A DNA stretch of 64,000 nucleotides from contig JAGOBB010000011.1 in assembly GCA_017983615.1 (NCBI GenBank), positions 1-64,000 of the forward strand. The letters run 5' to 3'. This document shows, in pieces, positions 47,184 through 55,482 of the stretch. Each line of letters opens with the position of its first letter. Positions within the stretch are counted from its first letter, which is position 1. The notes below the pieces were generated by a model, which saw only the letters and a program-made list of their open reading frames with translations, was not told where the DNA came from and searched no databases. A program made the position numbers and the translations under genes. This DNA comes from Azonexus sp. (GTDB lineage: Bacteria; Pseudomonadota; Gammaproteobacteria; Burkholderiales; Rhodocyclaceae).

Positions 47184-48776
47184 TCAATGGCGGAAGTGGC
47201 GGGCGCCGGTGAAGACCATGGCCAGGCCATGCTCGTCGGCTGCAGCGATGACTTCCTCGTCGCGCATCGAACCTCCCGGCTGGATGACAGCGACAGCGCC
47301 GGCTTCGGCCAGCACGTCGAGGCCGTCGCGGAACGGGAAGAAGGCATCCGATGCCACGACCGAGCCCTTCAGCGACAGGCCGGCGTTGGTGGCCTTGATG
47401 CTGGCGATCTTGGTCGAGTCGACGCGGCTCATCTGGCCGGCACCAACGCCGAGGGTCATGCCGCCGCCGCAGAAGACGATGGCGTTGGACTTGACGAACT
47501 TGGCGACGCGCTCGGCGAAGAGCAAGTCTTCGATCTGCTGGGCGGTCGGCTGGACCTTGGTGACGACCTTGAGGCCGGCAGCCTGGGCGGTGAAGTCGTC
47601 GGCCGTCTGAACCAGCAGGCCGCCGCCGACGCGCTTCAGTTCGAGCTTATTCAGCTCGCGACCGAGCGGCACGACCAGCACGCGCAGGTTGGTCTTGCCA
47701 GCCAGCGCAGCCTTGGCTTCTGCAGTGAAGGACGGGGCGATCAGCACTTCGACGAAGTGCTTGCGCTCGTTCATGGCGTTGACGACTTCGAGGCCGACTT
47801 CGCCGTTGAAGGCGATGATGCCGCCGAAAGCCGAGGTCGAGTCGGTCTTGAAGGCCTTTTCGTAGGCGGACAGCAGGGTGCCATCAATAGCCACGCCGCA
47901 CGGGTTGGCGTGCTTGATGATGACGCAGGCCGGGGCATCGAAAGCCTTGACGCATTCCCAGGCGGCATCGGAGTCGGCGATGTTGTTGTAGGACAGTTCC
48001 TTGCCCTGCAGTTGCGTGTAGGCAGCGATGCTGCCCGGCAGGGCGGTGGTGTCGCGGTAGAAGGCGGCTTGCTGATGCGAGTTTTCGCCGTAGCGCAGGA
48101 TCTCGGTGCGGTCGAAGGCCAGTTGCAGTTTGGCTGGGAAGATCGCCGGGGTCGGCGCGGCATCGGCCGGCTTGGCTTCGGCGCCTTCATCGAGGCCGGT
48201 CAGCCAGTTGGCGATCATGCTGTCGTAGCGGGCGGTATGCGTGAAGGCCTTCTTGGCCAGATTGAAGCGGGTGCCCAGTTGCAGCGCGCCGCCGTTGGCC
48301 TTCATTTCGTCGAGTAGCGGCTGGTAATCGGCCGGGTCGGTGACGATGGCGACGCCGGCGTAGTTCTTGGCCGAGGAGCGGACCATGGCCGGACCACCAA
48401 TGTCGATGTTCTCGATGGCGTCTTCCAGCGTCACGCCGGCCTTGGCGATGGTGGCGGCGAACGGGTAGAGGTTGACGCAAACCAGGTCGATGGTCGGAAT
48501 GCCGTGGGCTTCGATGGTCGCCAGGTGCTCCGGCAGATCGCGGCGGGCCAGGATGCCGCCGTGCACTTTCGGATGCAGGGTCTTGACGCGGCCATCAAGC
48601 ATCTCCGGGAAACCCGTGTAGTCGCCGATTTCAGTGACGGCCAGGCCGGCATCACGCAGCATCTTGGCGGTGCCGCCGGTGGACAGGAGCTTGACACCCT
48701 GGGCGGCGAGGCCCTGGGCGAATTCGAGAACACCCGTCTTGTCGGAGACGGAAATCAGCGCTTGCTTGATGGACAT
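47184..48776 (-). CDS. purH: AICAR transformylase / IMP cyclohydrolase
   Basis: A 530-aa bifunctional enzyme for the last two steps of IMP synthesis. N-terminal IMP cyclohydrolase ([38 protein letters not shown]) and C-terminal AICAR transformylase ([28 protein letters not shown]) are complete. Its formyl donor is the product of FolD encoded at 12966. It lies between fis and purD on the minus strand. Confidence 0.98.
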   Translation of the reverse strand: MSIKQALISVSDKTGVLEFAQGLAAQGVKLLSTGGTAKMLRDAGLAVTEIGDYTGFPEMLDGRVKTLHPKVHGGILARRDLPEHLATIEAHGIPTIDLVCVNLYPFAATIAKAGVTLEDAIENIDIGGPAMVRSSAKNYAGVAIVTDPADYQPLLDEMKANGGALQLGTRFNLAKKAFTHTARYDSMIANWLTGLDEGAEAKPADAAPTPAIFPAKLQLAFDRTEILRYGENSHQQAAFYRDTTALPGSIAAYTQLQGKELSYNNIADSDAAWECVKAFDAPACVIIKHANPCGVAIDGTLLSAYEKAFKTDSTSAFGGIIAFNGEVGLEVVNAMNERKHFVEVLIAPSFTAEAKAALAGKTNLRVLVVPLGRELNKLELKRVGGGLLVQTADDFTAQAAGLKVVTKVQPTAQQIEDLLFAERVAKFVKSNAIVFCGGGMTLGVGAGQMSRVDSTKIASIKATNAGLSLKGSVVASDAFFPFRDGLDVLAEAGAVAVIQPGGSMRDEEVIAAADEHGLAMVFTGARHFRH

Positions 48777-48800
48777 ATTAGGATCGAGGAGTTAGGAATT

Positions 48801-48861
48801 AGGATCGAGTAGTCAGGGCCGAGTGGTTTTGCTAGCAGCTAATAGCTAACAACTCGATCCT
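48801..48861. repeat. TAG-rich inverted repeat 3
   Basis: AGGATCGAGT (48801-48810) and AACTCGATCCT (48851-48861) are complementary, with GCTAGCAGCTAATAGC between them. It fills the fis-purH gap, and its right arm abuts the fis stop codon. Confidence 0.6.
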
Positions 48862-49094
48862 CACAACAACTGGTGTTCGGTGAGTTTCTTGCGCAGGGTA
48901 TTGCGGTTGATGCCGAGCATCTCCGCCGCCAGCGTCTGGTTGGCACCGGCCTTGGCGAGCACCACTTCGAGCATCGGCTTCTCGACGCTGCGCAAGACCA
49001 TGTCATAGATCGCGGCTGGCTTCTCGCCGTCGAGATCGCGAAAATACTGCTCTAGTGCGTTCACGACGCACTTCCCCAAATCATGTTGGCTCAT
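48861..49094 (-). CDS. fis: DNA-binding protein Fis
   Basis: A 77-aa Fis: nucleoid protein and regulator of rRNA and recombination. The C-terminal helix-turn-helix is QTLAAEMLGINRNTLRKKL. Shorter than E. coli Fis at the N-terminus, as in other betaproteobacteria. Its ATG overlaps the dusB stop by 4 nt; the dusB-fis operon is widely conserved in proteobacteria. Confidence 0.96.
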   Translation of the reverse strand: MSQHDLGKCVVNALEQYFRDLDGEKPAAIYDMVLRSVEKPMLEVVLAKAGANQTLAAEMLGINRNTLRKKLTEHQLL

Positions 49095-50107
49095 GCTGCC
49101 AACGCCTCCTCTTTGTCGTATTTTAGGTGTGGATTTTCTTCCGCCAGGCGGAGGAAAAACTCGTTCACTGCCTGCATCTGTTGATCGATGCTGGGCAGGA
49201 CGTTCATTTCCTTACGGAAGGCCGCCGACCCGACCAGCCCCTTGGTGTACCAGGAGATGTGCTTGCGGGCGACCTTGAACCCCGTTTCCGGGCCGTAGAA
49301 AGCGTAGAGGTCTTCGAGATGCGCCAGCAGGATGCTGTGAATCTCCCTGACCTCGGCCGGCGGCAGATGCTCGCCGGTTTTCAGATAGTGCTCGATCTCG
49401 CGGAACAGCCAGGGGCGGCCCTGGGCGGCGCGGCCGATCATGATGCCGTCGGCGCCGGTGACGTCGAGGACGTGTCTGGCTTTTTCCGGCGTCGTGATGT
49501 CGCCGTTGGCGATGACCGGAATGCGGATCAGCGTCTTGACGTAGGCGATGGTGTCGTACTCGGCCTCGCCGGTGTATTGCTGGCAGCGGGTGCGGCCGTG
49601 GATGGCGACGGCGCGCACGCCGGCCGATTCGGCGATGCGGGCGATGGTCGGCGCGTTCTTGTTGGCCAGGTTCCAGCCGGTGCGGAATTTCAGGGTGACC
49701 GGGGTGTCCGGGATGGCGCCGACGACGGCGTCGAGGATCTGGCCGACCAGCTTTTCGTCCTGCATCAGGGCCGAGCCGGCCATCACGTTGCAGACCTTCT
49801 TGGCCGGACAGCCCATGTTGATGTCGATGATCTGGGCGCCGTTGTCTACGTTGTGACGGGCGGCCTGGGCCATCATGCCCGGGTCGGCGCCGGCGATCTG
49901 GACCGAGATCGGCGCCACTTCGCCGGTGTGGTTGGCGCGGCGCAGCGTCTTGGCGCTGCCATAGAGCAGGGAGTTGGAGGTGACCATCTCGGAGACGGCC
50001 AGACCGGCGCCCATCTTCTTGCACAACTGGCGGAACGGACGATCGGTGACCCCGGCCATGGGCGCGACGAACAGATTGTTGCGAAGCTGAAAACCGGCAA
50101 ATTCCAT
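49091..50107 (-). CDS. dusB: tRNA-dihydrouridine synthase B
   Basis: A 338-aa FMN enzyme reducing uridine in tRNA. APMAGVTDRPFRQLC and the catalytic-cysteine region NMGCPAKKVCNVMAGSALM are present, with IHGRTRCQQYTG. It precedes fis with a 4-nt overlap. The gap to menA is 69 nt. Confidence 0.97.
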   Translation of the reverse strand: MEFAGFQLRNNLFVAPMAGVTDRPFRQLCKKMGAGLAVSEMVTSNSLLYGSAKTLRRANHTGEVAPISVQIAGADPGMMAQAARHNVDNGAQIIDINMGCPAKKVCNVMAGSALMQDEKLVGQILDAVVGAIPDTPVTLKFRTGWNLANKNAPTIARIAESAGVRAVAIHGRTRCQQYTGEAEYDTIAYVKTLIRIPVIANGDITTPEKARHVLDVTGADGIMIGRAAQGRPWLFREIEHYLKTGEHLPPAEVREIHSILLAHLEDLYAFYGPETGFKVARKHISWYTKGLVGSAAFRKEMNVLPSIDQQMQAVNEFFLRLAEENPHLKYDKEEALAA

Positions 50108-50176
50108 GGGCGTGCGAGGGGGCTGGGTAAAACGGGGAAGCCGTGAATTTTACCCGAGTCGGCGCCTAAAAAATAG

Positions 50177-51061
50177 TCAAATCGTGAAGCTGAGCAAAAG
50201 CAGCAATGCGAAGGCGAGTTGCAGGCCGGCGGTGGCGGCGAGGATGTTGTTGAAGACCGGGCCGGGGGCTTCGTCGAAAAAGCGGCGGATCAGTCGGCTA
50301 GCCAGCGGTAGCGACAGCAGGGGCAAAGCGGCCGGCCAGCCGAGACCGCCGAGTAGAGGCAGCAGGGCGTAGGGGGCGAGCATTTCGGCCGCGTAGAGGC
50401 GGCGGATGGCCGGGCGGCCGAGGCGGACGGCCAGCGTGTTCTTGCCGTTTTTGGCGTCGCCATCGAGGTCACGGTAGTTATTGACGGTGATCACCGCCGC
50501 GGCGTGGATGCCGACCAGTGTGCCGGCGATCAGGGCGGCGGGCGCGAGATTCAGCGTCTGCAGGTAGTAGCTGCCGCCGACGGCGACCAGGCCGAAAAAG
50601 ACGAAAACGAAGACTTCGCCGAGCGGGCCGTAGGCAATCGGTTTCGGTCCACTGGTGTAGGCCCAACCGGCGGCCAGTGAGGCCAGCCCGATGGCGACGA
50701 TGGGCCAGCCGCCATGGGCGACCAGGTAGATGCCGCACAGGAAGGCCAGCGTAAAGCTGAGCCAGGCGCCGGCCTTGACCTTGCCCGGCGTCAGCCAGCC
50801 TTCGGCGGTGGCGCGCTTGGGGCCGAGACGTTGCGGCGTATCGGTGCCGCGCAGGAAATCGCCGACATCGTTGAACAGGTTGGTGCCGATCTGGATGAGC
50901 GCCGCGCCCAAGGCGGCGGCGAGCAGCGGCAACCAAAGCAGGGTGCCGGTATCGTGCCAGGCGACGGCGGTGCCGACCAGCACCGGCGACAGCGAGACCG
51001 ACAGCGTTTTCGGGCGGCAGGCGAGGAACCAGGCCTGCAGCCGCCCCGGATTTACGGCCAA
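50177..51061 (-). CDS. menA: 1,4-dihydroxy-2-naphthoate polyprenyltransferase (MenA-like)
   Basis: A 294-aa UbiA-superfamily prenyltransferase with about eight helices. The first Asp-rich site is FNDVGDFLRGTD and the second DLDGDAKNGKNTLAVRLG, both of MenA rather than UbiA type. It should prenylate dihydroxynaphthoate in the inner membrane for menaquinone. Other men genes are absent here. Its first 10 nt overlap the ubiH-like gene. Confidence 0.87.
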   Translation of the reverse strand: MAVNPGRLQAWFLACRPKTLSVSLSPVLVGTAVAWHDTGTLLWLPLLAAALGAALIQIGTNLFNDVGDFLRGTDTPQRLGPKRATAEGWLTPGKVKAGAWLSFTLAFLCGIYLVAHGGWPIVAIGLASLAAGWAYTSGPKPIAYGPLGEVFVFVFFGLVAVGGSYYLQTLNLAPAALIAGTLVGIHAAAVITVNNYRDLDGDAKNGKNTLAVRLGRPAIRRLYAAEMLAPYALLPLLGGLGWPAALPLLSLPLASRLIRRFFDEAPGPVFNNILAATAGLQLAFALLLLLSFTI

Positions 51062-52197
51062 GCGCGGGCTCCCCAGATCATCCGCTTGGCGACGAAATGG
51101 CGGGCTGGCGGGAAGACATCGAGGGCCAGCAGGCCGAGCCCGCGGGCCAGTTTGAGCGGCCCGAAGTCGTTGGAAAAGGCGCGGACGATCTGGTCGGTGA
51201 AGAAGGCGCTGCCGCGGCGGTCGAGACGGCGGCTGGCGGCGTATTCGGCCAGAATGCTACGGTCGATGCCTTTTTTGAGCAAAATTTCAGAAAGCTGCCA
51301 GGCGTCGCGGATGCCGAGATTGAAGCCCTGGCCGGAAACCGGGTGCAGGGTCTGAGCGGTGTTGCCGATCCATACTTCGCCGCCCTTGGCTAGCGTGTCT
51401 CGCATCCGCAGGGCGAGCGGAAAGCGGCTGCGCGGGCCGGGGTTGGCAAAATTCATGCGCTGGCCGAACTGCTGCTGCAGGGCGGCGAGGAAGGCGGTGT
51501 CGTCCATCGCCATGACCGCGTCGGCCTTGGCCGGCGGCAGGGTGAAGACGATGGAGTATTCGTCGCCAAGCGGCAGCAGGGCGAGCGGGCCGTCGGGGGT
51601 GAAGCGTTCCCAGGCGCGTTTGCCGTGCCCTGGCGTCGGGGTGACTTCGCAGATCACGGCGTGCTGGGCGTAGTCGCTGACCTTGACGGCCGCGTCGTCG
51701 CCCGGTGTGCCTTCGGCGTGGACGAGCAGTTGGGTCCGGATCGTCCGCACCTGGCCGGCGTGGCGTAGCGACACGGTAACGTGGTCGTCGCCCGGCGCGA
51801 TGTCGAGGATTTCGGCCTCGGCCAGCACGGCGTCGGGCGCCAGATTGGCGGCCAGGGCGCCGGCCAGGTCGCGGTAGCGGACGACGTAGCCGAGGGCTGG
51901 GAGGTCGTGGTCGGCACGGTCGATCAGGGTGCGGCCGAAGCCGTCCTTCTGCGAGACGTGGATGGTTTCAATCGGCGTCGCGGTGCGGGTCGGCCAGCTG
52001 TTGATCTGTTCAAGCAGTTGGCGGGCGCCGTGCGACAGGGCCAGGGCGCGTGGGTCTGCTTGCTGGGTAGTCAGCGACCGTCGATCAAGCAGCAGCGATT
52101 TCTGGCCGCCGGCGGCCAGCGCCAAATGCAGCGTCAGGCCGACCGGGCCGGCGCCGATGATCAGGATGTCGACGTTTTCGGGCGCGGCCTCAGTCAT
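51052..52197 (-). CDS. ubiH: UbiH-family FAD-dependent ubiquinone hydroxylase
   Basis: A 381-aa flavoprotein hydroxylating the ubiquinone ring. FAD-binding IIGAGPVGLTLHLALA, the DR-type middle motif region and HPVSGQGFNLGIRD are intact. The ATG at 52197 removes an unsupported Arg-rich extension and overlaps pepP by 8 nt. Which ring position it oxidises (UbiH, UbiI or UbiF) is not certain from sequence. A USS-like repeat is translated inside as LLKKGIDRSIL, directly after the conserved GIRD helix. Confidence 0.88.
   Translation of the reverse strand: MTEAAPENVDILIIGAGPVGLTLHLALAAGGQKSLLLDRRSLTTQQADPRALALSHGARQLLEQINSWPTRTATPIETIHVSQKDGFGRTLIDRADHDLPALGYVVRYRDLAGALAANLAPDAVLAEAEILDIAPGDDHVTVSLRHAGQVRTIRTQLLVHAEGTPGDDAAVKVSDYAQHAVICEVTPTPGHGKRAWERFTPDGPLALLPLGDEYSIVFTLPPAKADAVMAMDDTAFLAALQQQFGQRMNFANPGPRSRFPLALRMRDTLAKGGEVWIGNTAQTLHPVSGQGFNLGIRDAWQLSEILLKKGIDRSILAEYAASRRLDRRGSAFFTDQIVRAFSNDFGPLKLARGLGLLALDVFPPARHFVAKRMIWGARAWP
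51252..51288 (+). repeat. USS-like repeat, copy 10 (inside ubiH)
   Basis: GAATGCTACGGTCG, ATGCC, TTTTTTGAGC, AAAATTTC. Antisense to ubiH, read as DRSI. Confidence 0.75.
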
Positions 52198-53488
52198 GGC
52201 GCATGACTTCCTCGATCTCGGCCACCGTCTTCGGCGCCGTGGTGTACACCTCGCAGCCGGTTTCGGTGACGCGGACATCGTCCTCGATGCGGATGCCGAT
52301 GCCGGCCAGCGCCGGCGGAATGTCGGCGCCGGGGCGGATATAGAGGCCAGGTTCGACCGTCAGCGTCATGCCCGGCACCAGCCGGGTCCACTCGTCACCA
52401 ACCTTGTATTCGCCGGCATCGTGCACGTCGAGGCCGAGCCAGTGCCCGGTACGGTGCATGTAGAAACGCTTGTAATCGCCCTTGTCGATCAGGTTGTCGA
52501 GATCGCCCTGCAGCAGCTTGAGGTCGATCAGGCCGCGGGTCAGCACGCGGACGGCAGCATCATGGCCTTCCATGAAATGGCGGCCGGGGGCGGTGGCGGC
52601 AAAAGCGGCATCCTGGGCGGCGAGGACGATTTCGTAGACATCCTTTTGGGCAGCATTGAAGCGGCCATTGACCGGGAAGGTCCGGGTGATGTCGGCGGCG
52701 TAGCCGGCCACTTCGCAGCCAGCATCGATCAGGACCAGGGTGTGGTCGTTGAGCAGCTTGTTGTTCTCGACGTAATGCAGCACGCAGGCGTTGGCGCCGC
52801 CGGCGACGATTGGCGTGTAGGCGTGGGCGTCGGCGCCGCGCTTGCGGAATTCATAGGTCAGCTCGGCTTCCAGTTCGTATTCGGCCATGCCGGGGCGGCA
52901 GGCGCGCATGGCGCGGGCGTGGCCGGCGCTAGCGATGTCGGCCGAGCGTTGCTGGATGTCGACCTCGGCGGCATCCTTGATCAGGCGCATGGCGTCGAGC
53001 TCGGCGCGCAGGTCGTGAATGGCACGCGGGGCGCGCTTGCCGGCCCGGGTCTGGGCGCGGACTTCGTTCAGCGCCTTGGCGATGCGGGTGTCCCATTCGG
53101 CATCGTGGCCGATGGCGTGCCACAGCGTGTCACGGTCGACGAGGAATTCGGCCAGTTTCTTGTCGAGTTGCTCGATCGGGTAGGCGGCGTCGAAGCCGAA
53201 GGCGACTTTGGCGGCCTTCGGTCCGTAGCGGTAGCCGTCCCAGATTTCCCGCTCTTCGTGCTTTTCGCGGCAGAACAGGATGGATTTCGGCTTCTTGCCG
53301 CCGATCAGCACGACCACCGCTTCCGGTTCCGGGAAGCCGGTCAGGTACCAGAAATAGCTGTCGAAGCGGTAGAGGTGATGCGCGTCGCGGTTGCGGATAA
53401 CTTCCGGCGCGGTCGGTACGATGGCGACGCCGTCACCGATGATCTTCAGCAGGCGCTTGCGGCGGGCGAGAAAGTGGGCGTGGGTCAT
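52190..53488 (-). CDS. pepP: Xaa-Pro aminopeptidase
   Basis: A 432-aa M24B metallopeptidase removing N-terminal residues before proline. N-terminal RRKRLLKIIGDGVAIVP, metal ligands around VLIDAGCEVAGYAADITR, HRTGHWLGLDVHD and the closing VEPGLYI are present. The pepP-ubiH order matches that in enterobacteria. Start overlaps the stop of the upstream small membrane protein gene by 4 nt. Confidence 0.95.
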   Translation of the reverse strand: MTHAHFLARRKRLLKIIGDGVAIVPTAPEVIRNRDAHHLYRFDSYFWYLTGFPEPEAVVVLIGGKKPKSILFCREKHEEREIWDGYRYGPKAAKVAFGFDAAYPIEQLDKKLAEFLVDRDTLWHAIGHDAEWDTRIAKALNEVRAQTRAGKRAPRAIHDLRAELDAMRLIKDAAEVDIQQRSADIASAGHARAMRACRPGMAEYELEAELTYEFRKRGADAHAYTPIVAGGANACVLHYVENNKLLNDHTLVLIDAGCEVAGYAADITRTFPVNGRFNAAQKDVYEIVLAAQDAAFAATAPGRHFMEGHDAAVRVLTRGLIDLKLLQGDLDNLIDKGDYKRFYMHRTGHWLGLDVHDAGEYKVGDEWTRLVPGMTLTVEPGLYIRPGADIPPALAGIGIRIEDDVRVTETGCEVYTTAPKTVAEIEEVMRHD

Positions 53489-53688
53489 GGGGCCAATGAA
53501 AGGGAGAGTCCAATGATGGCAATCAATGTGGCTAAGCCGCAGGTTGCTACGAATTCGTGATTATGCGCTTGAGGTTTTGGTGGTGGATATCGGCCTATGG
53601 TCACCGCGCGTAGTACTAACCACCCCGGCCAGTAAAATATTGCTACCCCAATGCCCTGAAAGAGAACGCCGAACAGAAAATCTATCAT
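53485..53688 (-). CDS. Small membrane protein of unknown function (67 aa)
   Basis: A 67-aa protein with two predicted helices (FLFGVLFQGIGVAIFYWPG and a C-terminal ATLIAIIGLSLSL). It fits snugly between murU (2 nt before) and pepP (4-nt overlap), supporting a real gene. The DNA (about 53520-53690) is less GC-rich than its neighbours. No function recognised. Confidence 0.6.
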   Translation of the reverse strand: MIDFLFGVLFQGIGVAIFYWPGWLVLRAVTIGRYPPPKPQAHNHEFVATCGLATLIAIIGLSLSLAP

Positions 53689-53690
53689 CG

Positions 53691-54368
53691 CTAACTGTGC
53701 GGTGCAGAAAGCATTTCGTCCAACTCATGTAGACGTTGCGGTGTTCCTACATCGACCCAGCGGCCGGTGAAGCGTTCCCCGGTCAGCGTGCCGGCAGCGA
53801 TGGCAGCGTCAAGCAGGGGGCGCAGTTTCATGATCGTGCCGGGGTTTACGTCGGCGAAGAAAGCCGGCGAAAAGACACCGATACCGGCGTAGGTGAGCGT
53901 TTGCTCGCCGTTGGCATAGATGACCCGCTCGCCGTCCAGGCTGAAATCGCCGCCAGCATGGTGGGCCGGGTTGTCGACCATGACCAAGTGGGCAAATGCT
54001 ACGGTCGCCCCGAAAAAACGGCCAAAATCAAAATCGCAATATACGTCGCCATTGATGACCAGGAAAGGCTGATCGCCGAGCAGCGGCAACGCGGTGGCGA
54101 TGCCGCCGGCAGTTTCCAGCGCGCCCGGCGGTTCGGGGGAATACTCGATATGCAGTCCCCACTGCGCACCGTCACCGAGCGCCGCCTCGATCTGGCTGCC
54201 CAGGTGGGCGTGGTTGATGACGATGTTCCTGAATCCCGCCGCTGCCAGCCGTTCCAGATGCCAGACGATCAGCGGCTTGCCGCCGGCGACCAGCAAGGGC
54301 TTGGGCGTGTGGTCGGTCAGCGGCCGCATTCGTTCGCCGCGGCCGGCGGCGAGGATGAAGGCTTTCAT
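53691..54368 (-). CDS. murU: N-acetylmuramate alpha-1-phosphate uridylyltransferase
   Basis: A 225-aa nucleotidyltransferase with LAAGRGERMRPLTDHTPKPL and ENx-type VINGDVYCDFDF. Following amgK directly, it is the MurU of the cell-wall recycling bypass that makes UDP-MurNAc without de novo GlcNAc conversion. A USS-like repeat is translated in the middle (DFGRFFGATVAFAH). Confidence 0.92.
   Translation of the reverse strand: MKAFILAAGRGERMRPLTDHTPKPLLVAGGKPLIVWHLERLAAAGFRNIVINHAHLGSQIEAALGDGAQWGLHIEYSPEPPGALETAGGIATALPLLGDQPFLVINGDVYCDFDFGRFFGATVAFAHLVMVDNPAHHAGGDFSLDGERVIYANGEQTLTYAGIGVFSPAFFADVNPGTIMKLRPLLDAAIAAGTLTGERFTGRWVDVGTPQRLHELDEMLSAPHS
53994..54040 (+). repeat. USS-like repeat, copy 11 (inside murU)
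   Basis: AAATGCTACGGTCG, CCCCG, AAAAAA, CGGCC, AAAATC, AAAATCGC: the clearest example. Antisense to murU, read as ATVA. Confidence 0.9.
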
Positions 54369-55391
54369 TCAGCGACGGTAGCCGATCTGCTCGGTATTGC
54401 CTTCCAGCTTGTCGAGCAGGTTGAGCAGCGGTTTGAGCTGGACGTAGCGGGCGGCAGTCTTGCGGGCGTAGTTCATGAAACGCGGCAGGTCTTCGCTGTA
54501 TTTTTCCTTGCCGTCTCGGTACTTGAGGCGGCAGAAGATGCCGAGCACCTTGAGGTGGCGTTGCATGCCCATCAGCTCGTAGTCGCGCCAGAAGGCGCCG
54601 AAATCCTCGCGCACCGGCAGGCCGGCGGCGCGGGCCTTTTCCCAGTAGCGGACGACCCAGTCGATTTCCTGCTCCTCGTCCCAGGAGATGAAGGCGTCGC
54701 GGAATAGCGAGACGACGTCGTAGGTGATCGGCCCGCAGACGGCGTCCTGGAAGTCGATGATCCCCGGTGTCAGGCGCGCCTCGCTCTCGACCACCATCAG
54801 GTTGCGCGGCATGAAGTCGCGGTGGACGAAGACCTTGGGCTGGGCCAGCGCCGAGTTGATCAGGAACTTGAAGGTCCGGTCGAGCATGAGCTTTTCGTCG
54901 TCGCTCAGCTCGACGCCGAGGTGGCGGCCGATGAACCATTCGGGGAAGAGGTCGAGTTCGCGGCGCAGCAGCACGGCGTCGTAGGGTGGCAGCGTGGCGG
55001 CGGTGGACGACAACTGCCACTGGACCAGCACGTCGAGCACCGGGCGGATCAGCAGGTCGGCCATCGACAGGTCGGCGTTCAGGGCGTCGAGATAGCCGAT
55101 GCGGCCAAGGTCGGTGAGCACCAGGAAGCCGTTGTCGAGATCCTTGTCGAGGATGCGCGGCGCGGCCAGGTCGGCCTTGGCGAGCAGGCCGGCGACGTGG
55201 ATGAAGGGCTTGCAGTCTTCCTTCTCAGGCGGGGCATCCATCAGGATGCGCGTTGTGCCGTCCGGCCAGGTCAGGCGGAAATAGCGACGGAAACTGGCGT
55301 CGGCCGAGGCCGGGGTGATGCGGACGGATTGATCGGGAAAACGACTGGCGACCCAGTCGGTAACAAGTTGATCGCGCGGCGTGGCTTCCAT
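54369..55391 (-). CDS. amgK: N-acetylmuramate/N-acetylglucosamine kinase AmgK
   Basis: A 340-aa aminoglycoside-phosphotransferase-fold kinase phosphorylating the anomeric carbon of MurNAc/GlcNAc. The catalytic loop is VHRDFMPRNLMV and the metal-binding segment IDFQDAVCGPI. It adjoins murU with no gap and is divergent from lptD, an arrangement known from pseudomonads, where this pathway confers fosfomycin tolerance. Confidence 0.93.
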   Translation of the reverse strand: MEATPRDQLVTDWVASRFPDQSVRITPASADASFRRYFRLTWPDGTTRILMDAPPEKEDCKPFIHVAGLLAKADLAAPRILDKDLDNGFLVLTDLGRIGYLDALNADLSMADLLIRPVLDVLVQWQLSSTAATLPPYDAVLLRRELDLFPEWFIGRHLGVELSDDEKLMLDRTFKFLINSALAQPKVFVHRDFMPRNLMVVESEARLTPGIIDFQDAVCGPITYDVVSLFRDAFISWDEEQEIDWVVRYWEKARAAGLPVREDFGAFWRDYELMGMQRHLKVLGIFCRLKYRDGKEKYSEDLPRFMNYARKTAARYVQLKPLLNLLDKLEGNTEQIGYRR

Positions 55392-55482
55392 AAGCGGGCA
55401 GGGTTCGGTTCGTTGTAAAATGGCGCGATTTTAACACTCGGGCATCGGCCGTTCCGGTCCCGGACCTTCATTGATCGCCTCG

